NCBI GenBank assembly: GCA_030654175.1
Contig: JAURXZ010000008.1
Location: forward strand, 365,426 to 429,425
Length of the DNA stretch: 64,000 bases
Direction of reading: 5' to 3'
From: Bacteroidia bacterium
GTDB taxonomy: Bacteria > Bacteroidota > Bacteroidia > 2-12-FULL-35-15
The number at the start of each line of letters is the position of its first letter. Within the stretch, counting starts at the first letter, position 1. A program made the translations under genes and the position numbers. Below the pieces are notes generated by a model that saw only the letters and a list, made by a program, of their open reading frames with translations, was not told the origin of the DNA and searched no databases. Positions 51,743-61,500 of the stretch are shown here, one piece after another.

Positions 51743-51800
51743 TATTTAAGATGTAACATGTGTTGTTTTCCCCGCATTACATCTTAAATATTACATATTA
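51733..51800. repeat. Perfect 24-bp inverted repeat between convergent genes
   Basis: The arm 51733-51756 (contains ATGTAATATTTAAGATGTAA) is exactly complementary to 51777-51800; loop 20 nt. It includes the last codons and stop of the acyltransferase gene and ends 8 bp before the dipeptidase stop, so it could end transcription from both sides. Confidence 0.9.
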
Positions 51801-51808
51801 CCTGTTTT

Positions 51809-52609
51809 TCACTCTATTATTGGGTATTTTGAATAAGCAACTTTCCTGCAACAGGAGTTAAAGTGCCACCATTCAGTGGTGATTCCGGAAAATCCAGCCT
51901 GTTCCATTACACTTCGCAATAATTCCCGGTTCAACAATTGTTTGTGAGTTAATTTTCCTTCTTTGATCATTCGTTCCTCTTCCCGTGGATAGGCTAATTC
52001 ACCAAAAAAATCGTATTTGGTGCCCATATCTAATTCATAACCGTTCTCATTTACAATACTTAAGTCTACTGCTGCTCCAAAATTATGCAATGATCCTCCC
52101 GCGGGATTTGATAAATATTTAGATCGTTCGTAATAGGGAATATCCAGGGTGTTCCACATTTTATATTGCACGCTGCGTGGCCTTGCACCATCATAAACAA
52201 TAAGATTATAGAAAGGGAATTGTGATTTTAAAAATAGTTGTGCCACTCTTAATTTTTCTGCCACTTCCATCTGCAGATAACACGTATTAAAATCTCCATA
52301 TACATCAAATCCTAAAAAATTATCAGAGGTTGAGTATTTTAAATCGACAACAATAGAACTGTCAATTACTTTTATGTCCACACATCCTGCACCAATAATG
52401 GACTGTTCGGTTTGTGAAAAAAGGAAGGGGAATGGAAGATTTTCGCAATACTCCGGGACTGAATCTTCACAAACATCAATAACAGGTGGGCTTAATAAAG
52501 GTTCAATGATCTTTTTTGTTTGATTATCCGCATGGATAAGATCATTACAAGCACTGAAGTTGTAAAAGAGAAGAAGTAAAAAAAATATTCCGATGAATGA
52601 AATTTTCAT
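51809..52609 (-). CDS. Probable D-alanyl-D-alanine dipeptidase (M15 family) lipoprotein
   Basis: 266 residues from the ATG at 52609. The first 18 residues are a signal peptide ending YNFSAC, a lipobox-like site (acylated Cys about residue 20). The zinc site of the M15D (VanX/DdpX) family is complete: SLHNFGAAVDLSI (SxHxxGxAxD) and TEWWHF (ExxWH), plus YDGARPRSVQ. It hydrolyses D-Ala-D-Ala, likely for peptidoglycan recycling in the periplasm; vancomycin resistance has no support here. A reading from 52669 adds 20 residues encoded by a TGCTGATGTGCTG word repeat and is rejected. Confidence 0.87.
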   Translation of the reverse strand: MKISFIGIFFLLLLFYNFSACNDLIHADNQTKKIIEPLLSPPVIDVCEDSVPEYCENLPFPFLFSQTEQSIIGAGCVDIKVIDSSIVVDLKYSTSDNFLGFDVYGDFNTCYLQMEVAEKLRVAQLFLKSQFPFYNLIVYDGARPRSVQYKMWNTLDIPYYERSKYLSNPAGGSLHNFGAAVDLSIVNENGYELDMGTKYDFFGELAYPREEERMIKEGKLTHKQLLNRELLRSVMEQAGFSGITTEWWHFNSCCRKVAYSKYPIIE

Positions 52610-52630
52610 CCCATAAAGGTACGGAAATAA

Positions 52631-52745
52631 TGTGCTGATCTGCCGATATGCTGATGTGCTGATGAACAAATAATTCGTAAATTCGTTTTTTTTATCATCA
52701 TTAATTCATCAACACATTACTAAACCAGCACATCAACACATCAAC
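52631..52745. repeat. Imperfect inverted TGCTGATGTGCTGATG word repeat in a divergent promoter region
   Basis: TGTGCTGATCTGCCGAT words (52631-52666) are mirrored at 52703-52745 (CAACACATTACTAAACCAGC and onward); about 28 of 39 positions pair and most exceptions allow G-U. It fills nearly all of the 138 bp between the dipeptidase and yajQ start codons. Confidence 0.7.
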
Positions 52746-52747
52746 CT

Positions 52748-53239
52748 ATGCCTTCATTTGATATTGTAAATAAAGTAGATGCGCAATTGCTTGATAATGC
52801 AATAAACGTAGCTCGTAAAGAAATTGTAAATCGCTTTGATTTCAGTGGCTCAAAAAGTGAAATTACATTGGATAAAAAAGCCATGGCCATTCATGTTCTA
52901 ACAGAAAATGACATGCGCATGGATTCAATCGTTGATGTTATCCGCAATCGAATGATCAAGCAAAAGCTTGACCCTTTATGTCTGGATTTTGGTAAAGATC
53001 AATATGCTTCAGGCTTTATGGTGAAGAAAGATATTAAAGTAAAGGAAGGTATCGATAAAGATGTGGCAAGAAAGATCACAAAAGATATTAAGGATTCTAA
53101 ATTAAAAGTACAATCACAAATGATGGATGATCAGGTGAGGGTAACTGCAAAAAAAATTGATGACTTACAAGCTGTAATGGCCCTTTTACGAAGAGGCGAA
53201 TATGAATTGCCTTTACAATTTACGAATATGAAGTCCTAG
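52748..53239 (+). CDS. yajQ: YajQ-family nucleotide/c-di-GMP-binding protein
   Basis: 163 residues, the standard length. Two ferredoxin-like domains: MPSFDIVNKVDAQLLDNAIN (start), NRFDFSGSKSEITLD (about 30-44), ENDMRMDSI, then LKVQSQMMDDQVRVTAKKIDDLQ (about 119-141, split in two) and LPLQFTNMK at the end. Homologues bind c-di-GMP or nucleotides and influence transcription or phage gene expression; the role in this organism is not known. Its ATG starts 2 bp after the word repeat. Confidence 0.93.
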   Translation: MPSFDIVNKVDAQLLDNAINVARKEIVNRFDFSGSKSEITLDKKAMAIHVLTENDMRMDSIVDVIRNRMIKQKLDPLCLDFGKDQYASGFMVKKDIKVKEGIDKDVARKITKDIKDSKLKVQSQMMDDQVRVTAKKIDDLQAVMALLRRGEYELPLQFTNMKS

Positions 53240-53298
53240 TTGTATGCTAAGAAGTTAAGATCGCATTAAAAAATCTTCGATAAATATGACTTTCATTT

Positions 53299-53391
53299 GG
53301 GCGTTCCACTTTCTTTAAAAGAAGAAAGTGGCGGGCGTTCCGCTTCAATCTTTTCTAAAAAGAAAAGGATTTCCGCTCCAATCCCTAACGC
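53299..53391 (+). repeat. Dispersed double-hairpin element, copy 4
   Basis: GGGCGTT, stem 1 CCACTTTCTT/AAGAAAGTGG (10 bp), GCGGGCGTTCCGCTTCAATC, stem 2 CTTTTCT/AGAAAAG, GGATTTCCGCTCCAATCC, CTAACGCA. It lies between convergent yajQ and aspS. Stem 1 has two base pairs (CCA..TGG side) not present in copies 1 and 3. Confidence 0.85.
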
Positions 53392-53473
53392 AATATTTTC
53401 AATGAAAAGATAATTCTAGCCTTTATTGGCTTTAACCAAAATTAACAATTGAAAACAGGTTACTAATGTTAAA

Positions 53474-55225
53474 TTAAGGTTTCTTAACGCCTATCCCCAA
53501 CTCATCCAGTTGTGCTTGTGCAATAGGAGAGGGGGAATCGATCATCACATCACGTCCTGAATTGTTTTTTGGAAAAGCAATAAAATCGCGGATGACCTCA
53601 GCACCACCAAAAAGTGAACATAAACGGTCAAAGCCGAATGCTAAACCACCATGTGGAGGAGCACCGAATTCAAAGGCATTCATCAAAAATCCAAATTGTG
53701 CCTGAGCTTCTTCTTTTGTAAAGCCGAGCAGATCAAACATACGTGATTGTAATTGTTTGTTGAAAATACGGATTGAACCACCACCAACTTCAACTCCATT
53801 TATTACCATATCATAGGCATTGGCGCGCACTTCTCCGGGAGCAGAATCGATCAATTCAATATCCTCTGGTTTTGGTGAAGTAAAAGGATGATGCATGGCA
53901 TGGAAACGAGAGGTTTCTTCACTCCATTCCAATAATGGAAAATCAATTACCCAATGGCATGCGAATGTGTTTTTATCGCGTAAGCCCAAGCGTGTTCCCA
54001 TTTCCAGGCGTAATTCGGATAATGCTTTGCGTGTTTTGTTGGTTTCACCAGCAAGTATCAGCATTAAATCACCGGGTTTTGCATCAAATGTCTGCGCCCA
54101 TTTTTTCAGATCTTCTTCGTTATAAAATTTATCTACCGAAGATTTAATTGTTCCATCAGCATTGTAACGAGCATAAACCAATCCGGTCGCACCAATCTGC
54201 GGACGTTTTACATATTCAGTTAATTCATCTAATTGTTTGCGTGAATATTCAGCAGCGCCTTTTGCGCAAATACCAACTACCAATTGTGCATCATTAAATA
54301 CCTTGAAATCTTTTCCTTTCACCACACTGTTCAACTCTACAAACTTCATTTCAAACCTGATATCGGGTTTGTCATTTCCATAAAACTTCATTGCGTCAGC
54401 GTATGTCATGCGTGTAAGCGCTGGAATATCGATACCTTTCACCGTTTTAAAAAGATGACATACCAAACCTTCAAACGTTTGTAAAATATCTTCCTGCTCT
54501 ACAAAGGCCATTTCACAATCTATCTGAGTAAACTCAGGCTGGCGGTCGGCACGCAGATCTTCATCTCTGAAACATTTTACAATTTGGTAATAACGATCGA
54601 AACCACCTATCATCAATAATTGTTTGAATGTTTGTGGTGATTGTGGCAAGGCATAAAATTCTCCCTGGTTCATGCGTGAAGGAACAACAAAATCGCGTGC
54701 ACCCTCAGGCGTAGATTTAATTAACACCGGAGTTTCTACTTCCAGAAAATTCAGGGAATCTAAATAATTGCGTGTTTCAATTGCCATGCGGTGACGTAAC
54801 TCCAGATTTTTACGAACCGGATTTCTACGAAGATCCAAATAACGATATTTCATGCGAATATCGTCACCTCCATCAGTTTCATCTTCGATGGTGAATGGGG
54901 GAGTGAGTGCGGCATTTAAAATCGTTATATTATCGGGGTATATTTCGATATCTCCTGTGGCTATCTTATCACTTTTTGAATAGCGCTCTGCAACCTTTCC
55001 TGTAACGCTGATAACATATTCTCTTCCTAAAGTTCGGGCAGCCTCAATAATTTCTTTTGCGGCATTTTCTGTTTCAATTGTGATTTGAGTGATACCATAA
55101 CGGTCTCTTAAATCAATCCAAAGCAAGGAACCTTTGTCTCTGACACCTTGTACCCATCCACTTATTGTTACTGTTTCAGTAACATTTTTCATTCTTAATT
55201 CTCCGCAGGTATGTGTACGTAACAT
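53474..55225 (-). CDS. aspS: Aspartate--tRNA ligase
   Basis: 583 residues, bacterial type. The N-terminal OB anticodon-binding domain ([33 protein letters not shown] in pieces) is followed by the class II core: motif 1 region [15 protein letters not shown], motif 2 [18 protein letters not shown] (about 220-237), a GAD insertion domain (about 290-415) and motif 3 GLAFGFDRL (about 532-540). It charges tRNA-Asp; the non-discriminating type also charges tRNA-Asn, which cannot be decided by eye. Convergent with yajQ across the copy 4 element. Confidence 0.97.
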   Translation of the reverse strand: MLRTHTCGELRMKNVTETVTISGWVQGVRDKGSLLWIDLRDRYGITQITIETENAAKEIIEAARTLGREYVISVTGKVAERYSKSDKIATGDIEIYPDNITILNAALTPPFTIEDETDGGDDIRMKYRYLDLRRNPVRKNLELRHRMAIETRNYLDSLNFLEVETPVLIKSTPEGARDFVVPSRMNQGEFYALPQSPQTFKQLLMIGGFDRYYQIVKCFRDEDLRADRQPEFTQIDCEMAFVEQEDILQTFEGLVCHLFKTVKGIDIPALTRMTYADAMKFYGNDKPDIRFEMKFVELNSVVKGKDFKVFNDAQLVVGICAKGAAEYSRKQLDELTEYVKRPQIGATGLVYARYNADGTIKSSVDKFYNEEDLKKWAQTFDAKPGDLMLILAGETNKTRKALSELRLEMGTRLGLRDKNTFACHWVIDFPLLEWSEETSRFHAMHHPFTSPKPEDIELIDSAPGEVRANAYDMVINGVEVGGGSIRIFNKQLQSRMFDLLGFTKEEAQAQFGFLMNAFEFGAPPHGGLAFGFDRLCSLFGGAEVIRDFIAFPKNNSGRDVMIDSPSPIAQAQLDELGIGVKKP

Positions 55226-55309
55226 AGTATAAATTAATTGTTAATTATTAATTTGTTGATTTGAAAATGATATGATTTTATTTTCAAATTTGAATATTTT
55301 CAAACTGAT

Positions 55310-58300
55310 TTAAATTTTTATTCCAATTATGGTAACATCATCAACCTGCTCTAAATTACCTTTCCAATCATTAAATACATGATTTAAAGTGTTTTTTTGT
55401 TTTTCTAATGGTAAGTTGTAGATAGATGATAATATGTTTTTAAGTTGCTTTGACATAAATTTTTTACCTTTTTCACCACCAAACTGGTCGGCATAGCCAT
55501 CGGTACCCATATAAATTACATCACCTTTTTTTACAATAATTTCCTGTTGGGTAAAAGGTTTCATATTTGAATAAAATCCAACCGGCTGCTTATCACTTTT
55601 GAATTCCATAAAATTTGCAGTACCATTTTGGTTAGAAACAATGTACATGGCATTATTTGCCCCGGAAAAATGAATTTTCACCTCATCAGAATCTGCATTT
55701 TTAAAAATAGAAATCAATGCGATGTCCATTCCATCTTTACCTCCTGAATCAAGTTGCTCCGGATTTAATGCACATATGATAATTCTCCTTAACTCATCTA
55801 AAATTAATGAAGGTTCTGTTATATTTTTTGAATGAGAAATTTCATTTAACAAGCTGATTCCAATTAAACTCATAAAAGCTCCGGGAATACCATGACCTGT
55901 GCTATCTGCACAAGCTATCAAAGTTCTATCAGGCAGATCAAAAGTCCAATAAAAATCACCACTTACAATATCTCTTGGTTTGTAGATAATAAAATACTCT
56001 TTTAATGTTTGTTTTAGAATACTTTTTGATGTTAAAAAACTTTGCTGGATACGTTGGGCATAATTTAAACTATCCGTGATCGCATGAATAGCTTCGGAAA
56101 GCTTGATGTTAGCTCCTTTCAATTCTATTGTACGCTCAATAACTTTCTCCTCTAATACTTTTTTTTCTTTTGCTAATTGAGCAGTTCTATAATTAATGAA
56201 TCCAAAAACAGCGGCAATAATAAGAACTAATGCGACAGTATAAAACCACCATGTTTGCCACCAAGGAGGATTGATGGTAAAGGTAAAAGCTACAAGGTCT
56301 TTACTCCAAACATTATTACTATTTACTGCTTTTACTTTAAATGTATAGGTTTTACCCGGGGCAATATTTGTAAAATTCGCTTCCGGATTTGTTAATAATG
56401 GTGACCAGTCATTATCCTGTCCTTCAAGAATGTAAGTATATTTTACATTGTCAGTTGTGAGGGCCCGGAAGTCGAATGTTAAGTGATTATTTTTATGCGA
56501 AAGAACAAGATCGTATGGTAAATTGTTTTGCAAATCTACAGAATCAGCGTACTTTCTCCAATCCACATTTTGATAAGATAGCCGAATATTGTTTAGGTGC
56601 AGTTTTGGCGGTGTTAAGTTTTGAAAATCATATTTACGATTAAACATGGATAAGCCATTTGTAGTACCAAACCAGATCAAGCCTTTATCATCTATTAATA
56701 TCGCGTTTGAAAATACTTCAACTCCTTTAAAACCTTCTTGCTCCCCATAATATCTTAATGATTCCACTTTTAGATCAGCGGTAAGCTTTAGTCTGTTTAT
56801 ACCTTTATCAGTACCTATACATAAACTTTTATCTGTTTTATCCCATACCAACGAAGTAATGTTATTGGAACACAAACCTTCATTGGTAGAAATATTTATA
56901 AATTGTTTAGCGTCTTTTGCAGATGAGATTGAAGGAGTAAAACAACTGATCCCGCCTTCACCGGTTCCAAAAAACATGTGGTGATTATCATCTTCAGTAA
57001 TGGACCAAACTGATTTATTTGCTAACCCATCCTGCTCAGTGTAGTTGACAAACTTTTCATGTTCAAATTTCATCACTCCAGCATCATTTGTTCCCAACCA
57101 TATCCTGTTTTTACTATCTTTAAACATGATCAGAATGTTATCAGAAACTAATCCATCAGATTTTGAATATTGCTTTTCTACATTATTGTCTATTTTGAAC
57201 AAGCCTTTACCGTATGTTGCAACCCAGATCACTCCTTGTTGATCCTGAAAAATACCAACAACCATTGGCAAAATAATGTTATTGAGTTTTGTTATTCTTT
57301 TACTTAAAACATAAGTACCGTTTTGTTTTTTTAGTAGAAAAATGCCTTCACTCGTACCTACCCATAAATTATTATTTTTATCACCTGTTATACAAGATAT
57401 TGTACTTTGCTTTAATCCCGGTACAGATGCTAGTTGAGAAAAAACATTGTTTGAAAACATCGTAATTCCATCACTTAATGTTCCAATGAGGTATGATCCA
57501 TCATTTGTTTGAAATAAGCTGGTAATTTTATTGGTTATTAGTCCATTTTTTTGAGTGTAATTAACAAATGCTTCGCTGCTGAATAGATTGACACCACCAG
57601 CTTGTGTTCCTATCCAAACATTTCCTTCATAATCCGTAGTTATTGAAAACACGCTATTTGAAGACAGCCCCTTTTTTTCATTAAACAAAATGTAATTTTC
57701 TCCATCAAACTTTAATGCACCGTGTTCAGTTGCAAACCAAATGTTTTCATGTTTATCTTCAGCAATACTTCCAATAAAATCTTTGCTAACTTCATCCGGG
57801 ATCTTTATTTCTTCAAAATCGTTTCCATTAAATTTTACAATGCCTCCATTACTTGAGCCAAACCATATATTACTTTTGCTATCCGCTAATATCGACCAAA
57901 AACTTCTGTCAATAAAAATATTTATTTTATCATAATTTGTAATTTTATTTCCATCAAATTTGGAAACCCCATTTTTTAAAGCAAACCAATAAGTCCCTTT
58001 TTTATCTTGTGTAATGGCGTATACCATATTACTTGAGAGTCCATTATCAGTTGTTATACTTTTGAAGTTTTTACCATCAAATATGGATATCCCACCTCCT
58101 TCGGTTGCAAACCAAATTTGTTTTTTATCATCACAGTAAATAGAATAGACTGAATTACTAGACAAGCCCTCTCTAATGGTATAATCATAAAATTTTAAGC
58201 CATCAAACTTTGATACACCATCTGTTGTTCCAATCCATATATTTCCAAATTTATCTTCAGCAATACAAGTAACAGTATTTGCAATAAGTCCATCCTTTTT

Positions 58301-58528
58301 TGTAAAGTTTAAAAATTCATTACCATCAAACCTGCTTACGCCACCGCCTTCGGTAGCAAACCATAAATAGCCTTTACTATCCTGGAAAATGTTAGTAACT
58401 ATTGAACTGGCGAGTCCGTTTTTTGGAGTGTAATTCTTGAAATTATATTGTTGGGCAATAGCTGTGTTTAGAACAAAACACTGCAAAATAAAAAAGAGGA
58501 GATAATATTTTATTCTTAAAAAAGTCAT
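55310..58528 (-). CDS. Propeller-sensor (Reg_prop/Y_Y_Y) protein with PP2C/SpoIIE-type serine phosphatase domain
   Basis: 1072 residues from the ATG at 58528, which begins a signal peptide or anchor (YYLLFFILQCFVLNTAIAQ). An ATG at 58549 lies in the upstream terminator and is less likely. Residues about 25-650 contain about fourteen two-component-regulator propeller repeats (IW.GT..GVSKFDG, NSVYSI..D). Y_Y_Y domain at about 690-760, one membrane span near 775-795, a coiled coil (KEKKVLEEKVIERT...), then a PPM-type phosphatase (ACADSTGHGIPGAFMSLIG, about 890; GDVIYMGTDGYADQFGG, about 1010). It senses a periplasmic ligand and dephosphorylates an anti-sigma-antagonist-like partner; the partner is not in the window. 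Confidence 0.92.
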   Translation of the reverse strand: MTFLRIKYYLLFFILQCFVLNTAIAQQYNFKNYTPKNGLASSIVTNIFQDSKGYLWFATEGGGVSRFDGNEFLNFTKKDGLIANTVTCIAEDKFGNIWIGTTDGVSKFDGLKFYDYTIREGLSSNSVYSIYCDDKKQIWFATEGGGISIFDGKNFKSITTDNGLSSNMVYAITQDKKGTYWFALKNGVSKFDGNKITNYDKINIFIDRSFWSILADSKSNIWFGSSNGGIVKFNGNDFEEIKIPDEVSKDFIGSIAEDKHENIWFATEHGALKFDGENYILFNEKKGLSSNSVFSITTDYEGNVWIGTQAGGVNLFSSEAFVNYTQKNGLITNKITSLFQTNDGSYLIGTLSDGITMFSNNVFSQLASVPGLKQSTISCITGDKNNNLWVGTSEGIFLLKKQNGTYVLSKRITKLNNIILPMVVGIFQDQQGVIWVATYGKGLFKIDNNVEKQYSKSDGLVSDNILIMFKDSKNRIWLGTNDAGVMKFEHEKFVNYTEQDGLANKSVWSITEDDNHHMFFGTGEGGISCFTPSISSAKDAKQFINISTNEGLCSNNITSLVWDKTDKSLCIGTDKGINRLKLTADLKVESLRYYGEQEGFKGVEVFSNAILIDDKGLIWFGTTNGLSMFNRKYDFQNLTPPKLHLNNIRLSYQNVDWRKYADSVDLQNNLPYDLVLSHKNNHLTFDFRALTTDNVKYTYILEGQDNDWSPLLTNPEANFTNIAPGKTYTFKVKAVNSNNVWSKDLVAFTFTINPPWWQTWWFYTVALVLIIAAVFGFINYRTAQLAKEKKVLEEKVIERTIELKGANIKLSEAIHAITDSLNYAQRIQQSFLTSKSILKQTLKEYFIIYKPRDIVSGDFYWTFDLPDRTLIACADSTGHGIPGAFMSLIGISLLNEISHSKNITEPSLILDELRRIIICALNPEQLDSGGKDGMDIALISIFKNADSDEVKIHFSGANNAMYIVSNQNGTANFMEFKSDKQPVGFYSNMKPFTQQEIIVKKGDVIYMGTDGYADQFGGEKGKKFMSKQLKNILSSIYNLPLEKQKNTLNHVFNDWKGNLEQVDDVTIIGIKI

Positions 58529-58571
58529 AAAAAAAATTTGCCTAACCATGATCTTATGGTTAGGCAAATTT
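58527..58571 (-). terminator. Rho-independent terminator of the giant PKD/SprB gene
   Basis: Perfect 16-bp stem AAATTTGCCTAACCAT/ATGGTTAGGCAAATTT, loop GATCTT, followed on the minus strand by T6 and ATG. It lies 26 bp after the stop at 58597 and separates the adhesin from the PP2C gene. Confidence 0.9.
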
Positions 58572-58596
58572 AAACTTTTAATCGATAAAATAGTTC

Positions 58597-61500
58597 TTAA
58601 TTCACAACTAGTTTTTTAAGCACTTTTTCAGTATTGGTTTCTATAACAACCGTATAAACTCCTTTTGCAAAGCTACTGGTGTTGATTTGTTTAACTTTTT
58701 TGCCTTGCGAAGCAATAATAATTTCGTTAAACACTGTTTGTCCAAGAACATTTACAATTTTTAATTGAGCATTTTGAGTTAAAGATGATAACTCAATGGT
58801 TACATTATCCTTTGCAGGGTTTGGGTATATGGTAACTGCTGTGTTCAAGGTTTCAATTGATTGAATACCAATCATAATTCCTGCTTTTTTATTTGAACGG
58901 GTTGTACTGACAGGTGCTCTTGTAGGGTCGCAAGATATACCCCAATCGGTTTTTACTCTCCATACTGGGTTGTTTGTATGATCTGCAAAATTTGCATCCA
59001 CAGCAAGCGTTTGAGTTCCTGCAACAGTACCAACAACAAACCACGTGTTTAAGCCTGCGGTATCGCAAATTAAGTTGTAATTAGTTACAGGGTTAGGTTC
59101 ACCTTCAATTGTATATGGAACGTTCCAAGAGAATTGTCCAGAACCAATATCAAGTATATAAATGGTATTGTGGTAAGGACTTAATGCGCTGTAATTGCCG
59201 CATGAATCAAGTAACTGTAATTTGTAACGGTATGTTCCTGTATTTGGGTCACCGTTTGCCGGACCAACATTTCTGGTGGTATCCGTAAATACACTAAGAG
59301 AATCATAAGCAACAGCACCAATTCTTTTGTATAGAGCAGTTGACACCTCGCGATAGACAATAAATGAATCTACAGCTGTATAAGATGTTTTATCCCAATA
59401 AATAAGGTTATTTACTGATTCTTCATCAACAGTAACCATACAAATACTTGGTGTAATTACTTCAAGTGCAACTGTAGTTGTAGCAGATGCTACACAACCT
59501 TTAACATCTGTTACTATTACAGAATTGCTTCCAAGCGCAAGTCCGGTTGCAGTTTGAGTTGCATCTCCACTGGTCCAGGAATAAGTAGCTATAGTGTTTC
59601 CTCCTGTGGTCGTTACAGTTGACGTTCCATTGTTGCTTCCGCATGTTGCACCTGTGCTGGTAGCTGTAGCAACAAGCAAAGCGGGTTGTGTTATTGTATA
59701 ACTACGAACACTTGTACAGCCTTGTGCATCATCAACAAAAATAAAATAATTGCCCGGAATCAAGGCAGTCAAATCTTCATTGTTTGTTTGCGGTGGAGCA
59801 ACGTTCCATGTTTTTAAATATGGAGAAGTTCCTCCTGTTATGGTAATATTGATAGACCCATTACCAAGATTATTACATGTTACATCAGAAACAACAGCCG
59901 TAATAATAGGAGCGTTGGAGTTACTAAGAGAAATTTCTCCTGTCTGAGTACATCCGTTTCCATCAGTTACGGTAACTGAATATGTTCCTGCAGGTAGCCC
60001 TGTTGCAACTTGCGTAGCTTGATTACCTGCGTTCGAATCCCATAAATAGGTGTAAGGTGTAGTTCCACCTGTTACCGTTGCTGTTGTAGATCCATCAAAA
60101 TTACCGCATGTTGGTGAAACAACAGGAGTAACAGAAACACTCATTGAATCTGCTTGTCCTACCGTAGCATTGAAGGTAGCTTTGCAACTTCCGGCATCAG
60201 TAACAATTAAAGAATATGTACCAGCAGGAATATTACTTAAATTTTGGGTAATTGCCCCATTTGACCAGGCATAAGTAAATGGAGCAGTTCCTCCTGCGAT
60301 AGTAATATTTACGGCACCATCAGAACCTCCGTTACAGCCTGCATCACTTACAGTATTTAATGTAATAGTAGCAGTACCCGCTTCACTTACACTTACGTTT
60401 GCAGTGGAAGTACAACCATTGAAATCAGTTACTGTAACAGTATACAAACCATAACTAAGTCCGGTTGCAGTTGCTGCAGTACTTCCTCCTGTCCATAAAT
60501 AGGTGAAAGGCGATGTTCCTCCACTTGTTACACTTGCGGTAGCAGTTCCTGTAGCTGAACCACAAGCGGATTGTGTTGAAGTAGCTGAAAGCACAATTGG
60601 TGCAGGGCTGGTTATTGAAACAGCAAAAGTGGATGCACAACCAATATTATCAGTTACAGTTGCATAATAAATCCCTGCAGCTAAATTAGTAACTGTTGAA
60701 GAATCCTGAGCATTCGGATCATTCCATAAGTAAGTGTATGGCTCTTGTCCATTAGCAACTGAAATTGTTGCGCTTCCATTATTCCCTCCACCACAAGTCG
60801 GACTTGTTGATGAAGTAAGAGTAACAGCCGGGCCTCCTGCACCATTAACATTTACAGATTTTGAATATGTTGCTGAATTTCCACAACCATTAGTGATCAC
60901 TACAGTAACCACATAAACACTGTCAGCTGCAAATGTATGAGAAGCGGTAGGTGAGGATGAACTAAGTGTTGCACCATCGCCAAAGTTCCAGGCATAATTA
61001 GCACCACCAAAAGCAAGGAAATCTATTGGCGCACAAGTTGTATAAGGAGGAGGAGAAGTAACCAACTCTCCGTTTACAACCTGGTTCCCACCAATGTTTA
61101 ATGAAATTGAATCTGTTACACTATTACCACAATTGTTTGTAAGAGTAAGAGAAACATTATAAGAACCGTTGACACCAAATACGTGTTTGATAATTGTAAC
61201 AGGAAATACTCCATCACCACCATCAATTAAAACATGTTCAGTTGCGGTTCCGGTATTACCATCACCAAAATCCCAAACATTATTTGCTGCATCTCCCATG
61301 AAGTAGAAAACAATAGCATCACCCGCGCAACCTGCGGTAGTATTATTACCATCCCCTCCCGGAAAACCAAAGGTCTTTTTACCATCATCTCCAATTAAAG
61401 AAGGGGAAATCGTTGTGGAAACATTTTGAACCATTGTGATTGTTTTGGTCATTCCGCAAGCATTTTTAGCTAATACAGTTACCGTTTTAGCCCCTGGAGT

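Noticed and set aside
51809-52609. Vancomycin resistance gene
   Set aside because: There is no vanA/vanH-like ligase or dehydrogenase beside it; recycling of peptidoglycan is the simpler role.
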